A stretch of 64,000 nucleotides of DNA from Tubulanus polymorphus (taxonomy: Eukaryota > Nemertea > Palaeonemertea > Tubulaniformes > Tubulanidae). The notes below the pieces were generated by a model that made no database searches, was not told where the DNA came from, and saw nothing but the letters and a program-made list of their open reading frames with translations. A program made the position numbers and the translations under genes. Within the stretch, counting starts at the first letter, position 1. The number at the start of each line of letters is the position of its first letter. Shown here piece by piece: positions 1-23,543 of the stretch. The stretch covers positions 2,702,501 to 2,766,500 of the forward strand of contig NC_134028.1 of NCBI RefSeq assembly GCF_964204645.1, read 5' to 3'.

Positions 1-892
1 AGCTGTTGATCTGATCAACGATATCCTCCTCTGCGCTCATCAAATCATCGATTCCAATCTGTCTGTTATTATTGGACAAACTATAATTATTTTCAATCTG
101 TCGCACGCTCCGCGAAGAATTGTTTATTAGTTCGGTGTCTATGAAGACAGGGCTGGTTGAACACGGAAATGATTTATGATTTTATGAATACAGGATAAAA
201 TTGACATTTCAAATTGATCTAATCTAAACGTCCATTTATTCATATTTTGTTTCGAGCCGGTATCAAAAATGGAATTTTTTTTCATTACGCTGGATCCAAG
301 ATTTTATGCGCACAGTTTTATTTGTGATTTCATTCAAGGTTTAAATATCTACTCACTCTCTTCCCACTCTTTTCACTCGATACTATAGAATAACTCATCC
401 CAGAACTATTACCGATATTGAGATTCCTCCCACATTCAACACTGTCATTTGCAATTTCGTAATAATCGTAAAATCTTTGTTTGTTCGATTATATTGCAGT
501 ATGCAGTATGTGTGGGCCAGTCATTTCTAACCCGGATCTCAGTACACCCTGTTTTATATATTTCTTAGGAGCTCGCAGTATTTTTATTGAAGAAATGTTT
601 TTTGTTATTGATGAGATATTTTCATCGGTGGTATATCCTGTACGTTTTATATTGAAATTAATAATAAGGGTGGGTGTTGTATGAATAACCCATTGTATGA
701 CACTGATGAGACAGAGAACTATTGTTGTATAGTCGGTGTTAAAAATATAGATCTGAAGTAAATATCTTTAAGGCAATTGCAGATCAAACATCGTCGTCTA
801 TTTCATAGACTAAATATTTATCATTAATCGGTAAATATCCGAGAAATATTGTTACTTAATTTGATGTTATGTATTCGCTTTTTCATTTTTAG
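1..892. other. Rab26/37 upstream intron, no exon recognised
   Basis: AT-rich sequence before the first recognisable exon. I searched both strands for the P-loop (GDSGVGKT-like) and switch I exons and did not find them. Short open frames here have no recognisable content. Confidence 0.6.
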
Positions 893-13464
<12,572 letters not shown>

Positions 13465-13769
13465 TACGTACATTCGAAATGTACCGATTACAAAAAAAAA
13501 ACATTCCTTCAGTCGGCGACCGATGATGTTAAAACACCCGTTTCTGCCTTGTGTTATATATTTGTAATTTTGCGAGACATCACGAGAATGAATCGCGAAA
13601 TACTTCGAACGACATTTCCTCGTGAAGACATTCTACTATAACTCTGCATGTGATTCTATAACTACGTCTATATGATTGTGGTAAGGGTATGTATGGAAAT
13701 CCTGGCGACTTTGTCGTCTATCCGCTATGTCTAAATATCTTATGATACGGAGCTGATTTTGTCATGCCT

Positions 13770-14044
13770 CAGGGGCGGATTTAGGGGTGGTTTCGGGGTC
13801 CAGACCCCTGCCTACACATTAGGTTGCCCTTTTCGTTGAGACAAAGATCTTTGAAAATTAGAAATTAAATCGAATTTCTAAAATCCGCAAATTTTGAAAC
13901 TCAACCTTTCGGAAATTGCATATTTTCCGATGTATGTACATATTTCTTCCAACATATCTAATACTGAGGGAGAACATGACTGGTTTATCTGAAAAATGCC
14001 TTTTCTTCTGGACCCTGCTTCCAAATTTCCTAGATCCGCCCCTG
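13770..14044. mobile_element. hAT-like MITE with TGCCT flanks
   Basis: A 275-bp element bounded by inverted ends CAGGGGCGGATTTAGG and CCTAGATCCGCCCCTG, with TGCCT directly repeated on both sides (13765-13769 and 14045-14049). CAGGGGCGGAT ends are typical of non-autonomous hAT elements; hAT normally makes an 8-bp target repeat, so the 5-bp match may be an eroded one. No transposase is encoded. It lies about 300 bp after the Rab stop codon, so it may be in that gene's 3' UTR. Confidence 0.75.
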
Positions 14045-14373
14045 TGCCTAAAATTCTATTATCGATGAACATTTTCTGTAAATGATACCGTCATACATAC
14101 ATACATGAGTTAATGGTAGGTGCATGTATCCTCTGTTATCATGCGTTTAGATTATCAACAGAAAAAAAAACGTCAGCCGCCAATAATTGTGATGATTAAT
14201 CTGTCCCACCTCATTATTATAGCCGTATTATGTAAAATCAATATTTCATCAAAGAATGCTGAATTTTGTTGTTTATGTCGCTGCAGTATTCATGCAATAG
14301 TAGCATATACATGCAATGTGTGAATTTTTGGTTTGTATTCCAATCCATTAATCCCCCCTAGAAAAAAAATAAA

Positions 14374-17300
14374 CGGTGACATGAGTGCTTTACGGGTAGT
14401 TATATGATTTATGCATGTGATATGACTGTACTAGCCACAGTGATGTTATTCATCTAGATTTGTGATAAACTTCTGAATACCGCGTAATATTCAGTTCAGC
14501 GAGCAAGCATAAGAAAATCAAATTTCCCATCAGCTACTGTCGGTATTTCATATTCGAGCTGTTTAGAATTTAGATGAAATTCAGTTTGCAGTTCGTAACG
14601 ACTTACAATGTAAGTTGTCTTGTGGGTTTTTTGGAAGGAAGCTAGTTGACTGCGTGATCTGGATGCGAGGAAAGTGAGGAAAAGTTACTGTATCTTAGTT
14701 GCGGTAAGCCAATACCTGATAGACATGCGGCGGCGTATTCCCACTTGACGGATGATTTCACATTTTGTTATTCGGTCGGCTCATTCATGAGCTAAACCTC
14801 ATTCCTCTGAGAATACCAGATCGAACGGTAGTCAGTCCAGCGATGTTTGTGCGGTTGTTCCATTACTACAGCGCATATTGGCCATCTGAAAAAATGTCTT
14901 CGGAATCATCGCAATTTGACTTCCTGATGTCCTGTGAGAAATCTTACCAACCTTACCCGTGATTTGTATCAGTCTGTTTCATCAAATAAATCACTTTCGG
15001 CTTTTTTATGTTACCGGCAGGAATTATGATTTATCATTGTTGCGATTGGAATGTTTATTTTGATCACCGATATGTGCGTTTATCTGTTAAATGAGAATTT
15101 AAAGATACAAATGATGATAAATCGCTTTATGAATAGATCACAGGCTCGTAGGTGTTACTGGTATTCATTCGGGCCAAAAATACTGTGATTTAGGTTTCAA
15201 AAGATAAAGTGAACAAAAGTTTTTGAAAACCGAGTCCTACCATTATTCAACTGCCATCGTTTTTTTTTATAAAGAGATCTGTAAATCACATCGACTATAA
15301 AGGTTTTGCTATAAGAATGGTTTGTTACTAATGCAAGCATCCGTTGTGGGATCACATCACCTGGTAATTAACTCTAGCCTATGACAGGTTGCCTGGTGAC
15401 AGGTTGTCTGCAGTTCTACCAGATTCTGTGGTGGTATTTGATTCAACGCGTGGCGGGGTTAGTGAAAACATTTCCTGATCTGTTTTTCTTGTCATCATCG
15501 GTTAGCTCCGGTTAGCTGCGTGCGATGCTCTCCTAATCAGGTGTTCTTGAATTCTTCAATAATATCTGAACGAAGTAATCATACAAAAACATTAAATAAC
15601 ATCCAAACAAAAACATTCTCAAATTCCAACTTTCTTTCTTTGTAAAATTCTTCGATGACTGCGTATCTGGTTTCATTTCATTAGCCGGTGTCTGTGACTT
15701 CTTATTTGAGTTGGCTCCAAACTATTACTGTAGTATGTATGGATGGCAGAATTTGCCTTTTGAATACCCTACTCCTCCGGTAGGTTTCAAAACAATCTTT
15801 CTGTTTTGAAGTGACGTAATATAATGATTATAAGATAAACAAGACTCAGTTCTGGAATATTCACGGTGAGTTTTGATAGATTAAGATCGTGAAATTCTTG
15901 TGAATATGAAGTTGGATGTTGATGTACTTCTGACGATTATTAGCTGATCGGATTAGAGCTGCAGGATTTGGTCAACACTTGACCGGGGTTGAACTATCGA
16001 CGTTGATCTGAAGGAGGTTATGAACAATCAACGCGAATCTAATCTACACCCGCGTGCGACATTCACCTCTCTTAATGCTGGTCAAATGATTCTTTATTCA
16101 ATCTCGAATCTCATGAATCTGAGAGCAGGTACATTTCATTGAGGTGATTGAGCTCGTGATGAAGCTCGTGTCGAACTAATTTGATGGATGAAAGCGTCTA
16201 CTGGTAGATGAATATCTCTTCCATCTGTGTAAAACAGTGCCAGCAATTTTCAAAGGCGAGTATTTCAGTGATGACTGCTGAAGTTTCGAAAAACCTTCCA
16301 GTCTGTGGTTAGTTTCTGCAAAATATTGAATATTTTGATACCTCCTTCATTACTTCGGGAATTCATATAGTTAATGGAAGTGTTGCTCTAATTAGATGGC
16401 ATATTCTGTTCATTTTTATGATAGTTTTTTTCTGTGGGGGGAAGGATGATATCGAAGCGGATGTTACATTTTCCGACACGTTTTCCTTCTTAATTAATCG
16501 GAAGAAACATGACACTGACGATGATGTTGTTGTCTCTATTTCTTTCCCACTTTTAAAAGCTGTACACAGGAAGTAGAACAGTTCTTTTAATCATTTCTGA
16601 TTCTGTGGGATCAAGATCAGCCATACTGCCTTGATATTTCATTCACTTCTATTTAGAAGGAGTTGTATTTGCGATCACATCAAAAGTTAGTATCTAGGAT
16701 TAATTGAAGTTTTTGATGTTATACACAACATCATCTCATCAATAATGGCATCATTTTTCAATACTGTAGGAGCTCAGTTTGTTGATGGCTGAGAGTTCCG
16801 ATGGGCGTCTTGTAATGTTTAACTTTTTAAATGTCAAGAGCTGTGAAGTGCATCTATGAATAACTTGTTATTTCATAGTTTTGAGACAGGGGTATCGACC
16901 TTTTATCCAGTCTTCATGCTTGTGTTGTGTGTGTGTGTGTGTTTAAAACTAAACCTTTATGAAGAAATTATTGAATGTTGAGTACGTCGATGCAAGCGGT
17001 TTCTTCTATAGATTTTCTGCGTTGTCAAAAATCTGGTAAAATGAAATGCTGGACACTAAAAGATGTTTATTGTAATTAAGTATGTGTCAAATGCTTGTTG
17101 AGCAAAAATCTGAAAAACGGCGCTTCAAATAGTATAGATATATACATATACCAGTCAAAAAGCAGTCCCTACATGATAAATATCAGAATTTAACGGTTAA
17201 TAACTGTATGAAGTAAAGTAAATTTTGCCAGTTGATTTGTGATGCTATACGTCTTTTTGTCTGAGATTTCCTTCGAAGAAATCTTACGACTATGTGTACA

Positions 17301-18251
17301 TGTAATATAGAATAATGTACTGCCCATAAAGAATGTAAGTTTGTCTTATATGTGAATGATTGATCAATCAATGGCAAAAAATCGTTATCGTAATAATTAT
17401 ATTTACATATATGAATACATACATATACATATATATAATATACATATATTTTTATGTAATATTCAAAAGTCCAAGCTTTTCTTATTTTAACAGTTGTGAA
17501 ACATAATGTGAAGTATATTGCTATGCATACCCATCCAAATTCGTATTCAAATACACTGCTTTGTACATGTCAAGTCTTTACAGACGTGGGCTATATGCTA
17601 GCATAAGCTCACTAGACCTCTGTTAGACCTCTTCAACGATTTAATACCAGTCAGAAACACTTAGAAAACATATTTCTGGCTAATGATTTTCCGACTAAAA
17701 ATAAACCGATCAAAAAGCACAGCCAGCTAAAAGCCAAGAAAACCCGGGCAGAAATGTTATTACCGCAGGCTTGTATTTGGTTAGTAGAAATAAAGAGTGG
17801 TACCTCGTTGGTACGAGATGAACGGTACCCGGTATGTCAATACGAACAGTGCCTATTTCTGTTTTAATGATTATTCCAACTAATATCATTCATTCATAGT
17901 TTACTGTGAAAACAGACTTCAGTCAGATATGTCTTTACTTGCCGGGCATTTCTGTTCACGCAATTTATTTCAATCCAATGCCGTTAACGGCATTCGTTTT
18001 TACTTCCTTAACATCCAAACGATAAAACACAGTTGTCGTGGCAACCATTTAACAATAGGTAGGAAATAAACGATTTCACTTTCATTTGACAGATGATAAA
18101 AAGAAACACGAACTTTTGTTGATGTTAGGTGTTGATTAGTAGCCTTTTATAGTCATGCCGAACACTTTCGAGCAAAGCAGTCAAAATTCTAAGCTTTACG
18201 TGAAAGTTATTTCACATCCACCAAGAACTCCATTGATCTTCTAATTTGCTG
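14374..18251. other. Intergenic or long 3' UTR, no gene recognised
   Basis: AT-rich sequence with only short open frames (for example 14765-14962) lacking family features. It holds a GT microsatellite at about 16922-16942 and AT-rich TATACATA-type simple sequence at 17400-17450. Candidate polyadenylation signals occur at 14368 and again near 14986 and 17790, so the Rab transcript end is not determined. Confidence 0.5.
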
Positions 18252-18419
18252 CAGTAAACCTCGCCTGATTTCGGACAAACTGTGGGACCGGTAACATTGG
18301 TCCGAGGTTAGCAAAGTATGAGTCAAGGGTTGGAAAATAAGTCAGAGAAATGATTTCGTTTTTGTTCGAGTTAGTCGAAAGTCCGAGTTGGCCTTGTCCG
18401 AGTGAGGCAGGGTTTACTG
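18252..18419. mobile_element. MITE with CAGTAAACC inverted ends
   Basis: The ends CAGTAAACCTCGCCTGA and TGAGGCAGGGTTTACTG are inverted repeats that continue inward to TCGGACAA / TTGTCCGA, about 29 bp in all with some mismatches. CAGT ends suit a Tc1/mariner-pogo type element; the right flank is TA and the left is TG, so the TA target repeat is imperfect. There is no coding capacity. Confidence 0.7.
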
Positions 18420-19782
18420 TAGTATATTATATGACATTTGGATGTATTAATTTATGAGTTCATCATGATTCAGCACAAGCCAGACTAGATTATGTCATCC
18501 TCAGAAAAACCCATGAATTTTAATTATTCATTCGTATTCAATATGAAATGTTGGATACTTGTGCATCTTTCATGAGTTTACAACAGTATCAATTTCATAC
18601 AGGAACAGTGATATCACTAATATAGCTGGAGTCTATTCCAAACATCGCTTGACTTGAAACGTAAAACCCTATTTGGAGCATGTGGTTTCAAGTAAATAGT
18701 GTTTACCTGTATCTATTCAGTTCAGTGTTCGGTTTCAGTATTTTTGTGAAATAAAATACATGTAACGATAGCATTGATTATGTCAATAGACCTGAGAAAC
18801 TACGCATGTATTTGAATTTTTAAAATTCCATGTGAATGAACTTCCTTTTCGAATCCATTTAGATGTACAAAGGCTTTAACTTTCCTTCTGAAATCAAAAA
18901 AAAACTTAGAATCCAATTTTTTTTTAAGTTTGTAAACTATATCAGTATTTTTTGAAGTCTAAATGAAGAAAGTTTGGACTTGTCGACTGTACAGAGTTAT
19001 AACGCCTATTGTTGTTGTAATAAATTAAAGGTTTATTATCAAAAATCATGTGTACTTTTTTACATAATTTCTCAGCATGTGATGTTAAAGTGCAGTAAAG
19101 CGACTCCTATTAGTTGGACATGCTCTAGTACCGTTCAGACAAAGCAAACCTTTTTACTCCACAACTCTCCCAGTCCATTTTAGAATGGCACCCTACATGT
19201 CTAAAATGTCTTCGATGAATGTCGTAATTCAATTTGGCTATTCATTCCCTCTAGTTCTTCATTAGGGTTGGGTTCAGCCAAGGACCTACAAGAAAGATAC
19301 TGTTATACATCGTCATTGTTAGATTACCAGTGTTAGCTTGGAATTCCAAGGTGTTAGCCAACCGCTAACCTCAATATTATCTACCCATCATGTATAAACT
19401 GCCCCTAAAACGGCAGAGTCTAGGAAAGGGCTGATGTAAATAGACTCACCACCTCCGCTGATTTACTTTATACTGGGCATCGACCACAGTATTCCATCAG
19501 AAACGATGATGAACAAAATAACATGAACAAATTGTGGTTTGTAGTGTGTTGTAAGGCAAAGGTTGGCACTTTTGGTGAGGAAAAAGTAGCATTTTTAAAG
19601 GAATTGCGCCCATGATAGTAGACTCAGTAACTGTCCATCATTTCAATTTCAAACCACAACAATTGCCTATACGACTAACCCATGTGAGAATCATTTTTAT
19701 TGAGAAAGTGGCTTCAAAGTGTTAGATGATTAAGAGAATTTGATTGAATAAAGCATTAGCGGTGACGAAATAGGTGATTGAG
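18420..19782. other. Intergenic, no gene recognised
   Basis: AT-rich. The open frame at 18974-19183 is short and unlike any family I know. AATAAATTAAAG near 19019 could be a polyadenylation signal for a long Rab transcript, but nothing ties it to that gene. Confidence 0.4.
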
Positions 19783-20120
19783 AATTCGCCCGTCGCATAA
19801 AAAAATAGATGTCAGAAACTCAACCGTCTAATGCTGCCCCTATGTATAACGATAGCGGATACAATGCGAACTAGTATAATACTCGCTTGCCAAAGTCATT
19901 GAACTGCCGTAATGGACAAACTATTTACCAATTTTCGGGCCGGGTTCCAAAAATTCGCCCGTCACAGTAAAATAGATGTCAGAAACTCAACCGTCTAGTG
20001 CTGCCCCTATGTATAACGATAGCGGATATAACGCGAACTACCATATAACTAACTCGCTTGCCAAAGTCATTGAACTGCCGTAATGGACAAACTATTTACC
20101 AATTTGCGGGCCGGGTTCCA
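19783..20120. repeat. Tandem duplication, 2 x ~169 bp
   Basis: The block starting AATTCGCCCGTC at 19783 recurs at 19952. Both copies share the segment from ATAGATGTCAGAAACTCAAC to ACAAACTATTTACCAATTT and end with GCGGGCCGGGTTCC or CGGGCCGGGTTCC. The copies differ at a few positions, so the duplication is fairly recent. No coding content. Confidence 0.9.
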
Positions 20121-20496
20121 AAAAATCTGAATGTTGACAGCCACATCAAAAGAGCAGAACAGACTTAAGAGAACACTTAAATTTAAATAAAAGGCATATA
20201 TTTTATAACATCAAATGTTATTTCATTATAAGTACGTATAAATACGATTGTGTTAAAATGCAGGAAACTAAAAGAATCATGATTTGCCAGAGCAGAGCGC
20301 AAAACACACTAGTCAATACAAAATTTGACGATCGCAATGAAAATACCATAACATGCTTATCACAAACACAAACATAACTATTGTATGTAAATGACTGGAA
20401 TGAATATTGCAGATGCTTGGTTTCAACCAGACTAATTCATTATATAATAAAACATTAGCCTAATTTTGCTCCAGAATATGACTTTCAAAAGGCATG

Positions 20497-20715
20497 TCAA
20501 CCCTTGCCGTAGTAATATTGTACGGCTCTTTCTGATAACTTCCATCCGTGAGCTCGTAATTCAATGAGTTCCATTAGAGAATTCCTCGTGTCGGAATCAG
20601 TATCGGGCTCAATGATCGCGTCACGAATTCTTCCCATGACTTCGTTCATCCTATGTCTATTGCTCTGGCACAAATCGGATCCCACTTCATGAAATACACC
20701 ACAAAGCAAATCGAT
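20497..20715 (-). CDS. MIF4GD: MIF4GD-like coding exon 4 (C-terminus)
   Basis: Acceptor CTAATTTCAG, then IDLLCGVFHEVGSDLC, RMNEVMGRIRDAII and the signature LIELRAHGWKL, closing with VQYYYGKG and TGA at 20499-20497. The pattern (I/L)E-RA-GWK followed by YYY is the most diagnostic part of the match to MIF4GD. Confidence 0.9.
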   Translation of the reverse strand: MDLLCGVFHEVGSDLCQSNRHRMNEVMGRIRDAIIEPDTDSDTRNSLMELIELRAHGWKLSERAVQYYYGKG

Positions 20716-21928
20716 CTGAAATTAGATTTAAGATAATCGTGTATTTTGAAAGTCATTGTCTCTCTCCCCATCCAGGAGTGATAGACAAGTAAAAAGTACC
20801 CCAGGTTACACCGATACAAACAAATAGATAATTTTAAGCAGCAATAATACCAATGTATGAGCGCATTAGATTTTTTATGGAATTTACAAATTGTGTTGGC
20901 GCGAGCTTCGGCAGGCGGTATCAAACCTTGACACGTCGATGCAATTACCTCAGCAATGTTATCCACACTAGGCGTAACACTGAGTTTGAGGAGACAGTCG
21001 AACAGAAGCTCCACCAGACCGGTGAGACCTCGACCATGTGGACGGATTCTCTCGTATAATTTTGTGACTAATCTGACGAACAGAATCCAATGTTGAACTC
21101 CGACATCTCTCATATTGTCATAATCATTGAACAGATTTCTACATGATGATATAATCGCTTTTCTGAATTCATACGACGGGATGATGTCGCCGCTTTCCAT
21201 TTCAAATTCAATCTGAAATCAATGATAGCACATAGTGTGGGGTCAGTGATATAGCTATTTGAAACCTGGTCAGCTTCTCTTACAGCTAATTCTGGTACCA
21301 ATTTCCAAATTCATTAAAACGTAGTCAGTGGCTAATTTACTGTCATTTTAAGATTTCTAAAAATAATTTTTGAACTGATGCAGATTCAAAGGGTGGCCAT
21401 TTACTGCCAATTTATGAATTCCCTGAGTTTTCCCTAATTATTAAGTTATAACAGAAAATTTTCTGAAGAAATTCTTGGTTTAAAATGTTCCAATTTATTC
21501 ATTTTTCGTGAATAATGTATTAATCAAGAAATCCCCTTAATTTTCCATGATTTGTTTCTAGATTTTTCTGATTCCCTCAGTTTTCCAGGTCAGTGGCCAC
21601 ACTGAAAGTACGGGGAAGCAGCTGTTTACATACATCACAAATTCTTTGACAGGCAGTGGCGACCACTTTGTAATACCCATTTATCATGCATGCTTTATAA
21701 GTGATCTCTTCAGCAACTTTTCGCAGTTCATCGCAATTTAATCGAGCCGGATCTGAAAATATCGGTTAAATTTGTCTTTCAGTAAATTGTAAGTTATACT
21801 ATAAAACTTGACCCGTAGTGGTACAACTTACTATTATACATACTTGTTAAAGCTAGGCGTATATACGGTTGCGCTTGCTCTGAATAATGATCAAGGCAGA
21901 AGTCTTCAAACGTGTATTCTGATGACAT
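20497..21928 (-). CDS. MIF4GD: MIF4G domain-containing protein, MIF4GD/SLIP1-like (complete, 4 coding exons)
   Basis: Gene span on the minus strand; exons are 21928-21832, 21752-21634, 21212-20949 and 20715-20497. The product is 232 residues (human MIF4GD is 222). It starts MSSEYTFEDF and ends LIELRAHGWKLSERAVQYYY, close to the MIF4GD ending EIIEFRAAGWKTTPAAHKYYY. Between lie RKVAEEITYKACM, YEFRKAIISSCRNLF, VELLFDCLLKLS and RMNEVMGRIRDAII, which line up with the helical repeats of that short single-domain protein. In vertebrates MIF4GD bridges the histone stem-loop binding protein to the translation machinery. PAIP1 and CTIF share the domain but are longer. The ATG lies 2 nt into its exon, after an in-gene acceptor, so there is a 5' UTR intron; the promoter is not located. 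Introns are 79, 421 and 233 nt. Confidence 0.88.
20949..21212 (-). CDS. MIF4GD: MIF4GD-like coding exon 3
   Basis: A 264-nt exon of 88 whole codons; acceptor TTGATTTCAG, donor GTAATT (20948). It carries the central helical repeats: IEFEMESGDIIPSYEFRKAI, WILFVRLVTKLYERIRP and LTGLVELLFDCLLKLS. The open frame continues past the donor, but the family match resumes only in the next exon, which supports splicing at GAG|GTAATT. Confidence 0.88.
21391..21604. mobile_element. MITE with GGGTGGCCA ends, in MIF4GD-like intron
   Basis: The left end AAGGGTGGCCATTTACTG and right end CAGTGGCCACACTG are inverted. The interior is T/A-rich with repeated ATTCCCT and TTTTCC words, the typical look of the widespread CAGGGTGGCCACT-type (hAT-like) animal MITE. 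It ends only 30 bp from an exon. Confidence 0.65.
21634..21752 (-). CDS. MIF4GD: MIF4GD-like coding exon 2
   Basis: A 119-nt exon; acceptor TATTTTCAG, donor GTATGT (21633). The split codon A|AT gives Asn, then PARLNCDELRKVAEEI and further TYKACMINGYYKVVATACQR and ICD. DELRKVAEEI corresponds to DLEKVANVI of human MIF4GD. A MITE ends about 30 bp inside the next intron. Confidence 0.87.
21832..21928 (-). CDS. MIF4GD: MIF4GD-like coding exon 1
   Basis: Minus strand: acceptor CACTTAGCAG, then AT and ATG at 21928-21926. It reads MSSEYTFEDFCLDHYSEQAQ and PYIRLALTSMYN plus one base. The donor is GTAAGT (21831). MIF4GD also begins with a short acidic segment followed by a helix containing LL-LAL-type residues. 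Confidence 0.85.
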
Positions 21929-22024
21929 ATCTGCTAAGTGTATATGATAGGACCTTAAAGTAGGATTACGCAGCAGCAATAGTAAGGATTCACTTCTTTC
22001 ACGTCCTAGGTTGGGACAATGCAA

Positions 22025-23466
22025 GCAGGGAGTGAAAACGAAAATAAATTAAGGCCTAAAAAAGAAGACTCGAAAAGTTGAGAAAGGGTTTGGTCTATGT
22101 GCTGTGTAAGGTTAATCACACTACTGTCACTGTGGCTAGGAATTGAACCATACCAGCAGACCAGGCAGGCAGGGCTGTAGGGTATTTATTCTTATTGACC
22201 AATTTCTATATAGTTCACGCTTATCATCCATAAAGTTCAGTTTTTAGATAATACATAGAAAATTAGAATTGCTTTTGACAAAGAATGACATTTATCCCTT
22301 TTCTCATTTCTGTTTCTTTGCTTGTAAAACAACAATATCCAAATTTTACCCAAGTTCCTAACAAATGCATTAAAAACTTGAAAAATAAGTGATACCTTAA
22401 TGTTTATTCTACGCGTAAAACTGTTAGAATCTGAGTAAAAGTCGATTTATTTCGTGAAAATCGGGAAATCTTTGCTTTACACTCTTCGGGATTCCCCGGA
22501 ATCCCGTAACACTAAATCACACAAGATGGAATTACAATGACTAAATCGCGGAACGTGACTCGGGAACGTGAGTCTCGCATCGCCGGCTCGTTCCATCGCG
22601 AGTCACGCCGGTCTTTGGAAGGTAAAAGAGGTGGCTGTCGTCCAGGACAGGCTGAGCCCTTCCTTTTCCATGTGGGCCCATAGCCAAAACAATTGAAAAC
22701 AAATTATCATTTGTTATTCATTTATTTTTCAGAAATATATTACAACAATTTGTATGTTACTAGTTTCGCACGGCCGAATGCCGTACTGACGAAAAAGGAA
22801 TGTTAGAATAAAATGTAGTAGTTGGTTTATAAAGAACTAAGTTAAAAATCATCCTTGATTTGAAAATATTCAAACTTTTACTGTAATTCATTGTCTGACT
22901 AATTTGATTCCAAAGTGACCCTCTCCTCTTCAAGCTCAAGTGTAGCATGTTTATCGAAATTCGTATTATGGTCTAATTCAATATATCATTAAACCCATAT
23001 GCCAGAAAAAAAAGTTTAGGACCCTTTAAGATTTCTTTTTACGTTAGTATTTCTATTAATGACTAAATGGAGATTAGTCCTCGATGATAATTATGAATTG
23101 GTGCATTTAACTCAAAAAGATCAGCGAACGTGCGAAATCGCTCCTAAATTAGGAAATCCCTGTCCAACAACGCTCAGTTTAAGGTCCAGCTGTATCTGTT
23201 GTACTTAAGTCCCTAAGTGATCTTACATTTCAAGACTATAAAGTCTTAGTCAGTTGGCCACTTAAAATAGTCTTAATAACGTTGTTAAACTGGCCACATA
23301 ACTAAGTTGGTTTTAGACTGTGCAACTGGCCCATGGGCATCGGCGCTTTCCTACGTGGAAGCACCCCTAATATGAAATAGTATCGCGAACTATTGCAGGA
23401 TTCGAATCTAATGGCGTTTTGGTGGCATTCTCATTCTTTACTTCTCGGCGGGAATATCATTACTAG
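22025..23466. other. Intergenic between divergent genes
   Basis: Upstream of both the minus-strand MIF4GD-like gene and the plus-strand gene at 23.5 kb. A CpG-richer stretch around 22540-22640, with repeated GGAACGTGA and CGCGAGTCACG words, could hold the MIF4GD-like promoter or 5' UTR exon, but I cannot place a start. A GGTTCAATTCC B-box word occurs near 22150 on the minus strand without a usable A-box. Confidence 0.4.
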
Positions 23467-23543
23467 CCATTGGTCAGTATTGTGCAATATGACGTCACAC
23501 CGGTGTCGGTATATAAGGCCCGGTCACGGGGTCAGTCTTTCCA
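23467..23543 (+). promoter_or_regulatory. Core promoter: CCAAT box, CRE, TATA
   Basis: An inverted CCAAT box (CCATTGG, 23467-23473), a palindromic CRE TGACGTCA (23490-23497) and TATATAAG (23510-23517) lie in order within 50 bp. Initiator-like TCAGTCT and TCCAGTT follow at 23532-23545. A consensus donor GTAAGT sits at 23560. This is an unusually complete textbook promoter and suggests regulation through CREB/ATF-type factors. Confidence 0.75.

Noticed and set aside
22135-22190. B-box GGTTCAATTCC on the minus strand
   Set aside because: The only A-box-like word is a few bases away instead of 30-60, and the T-stem does not pair.
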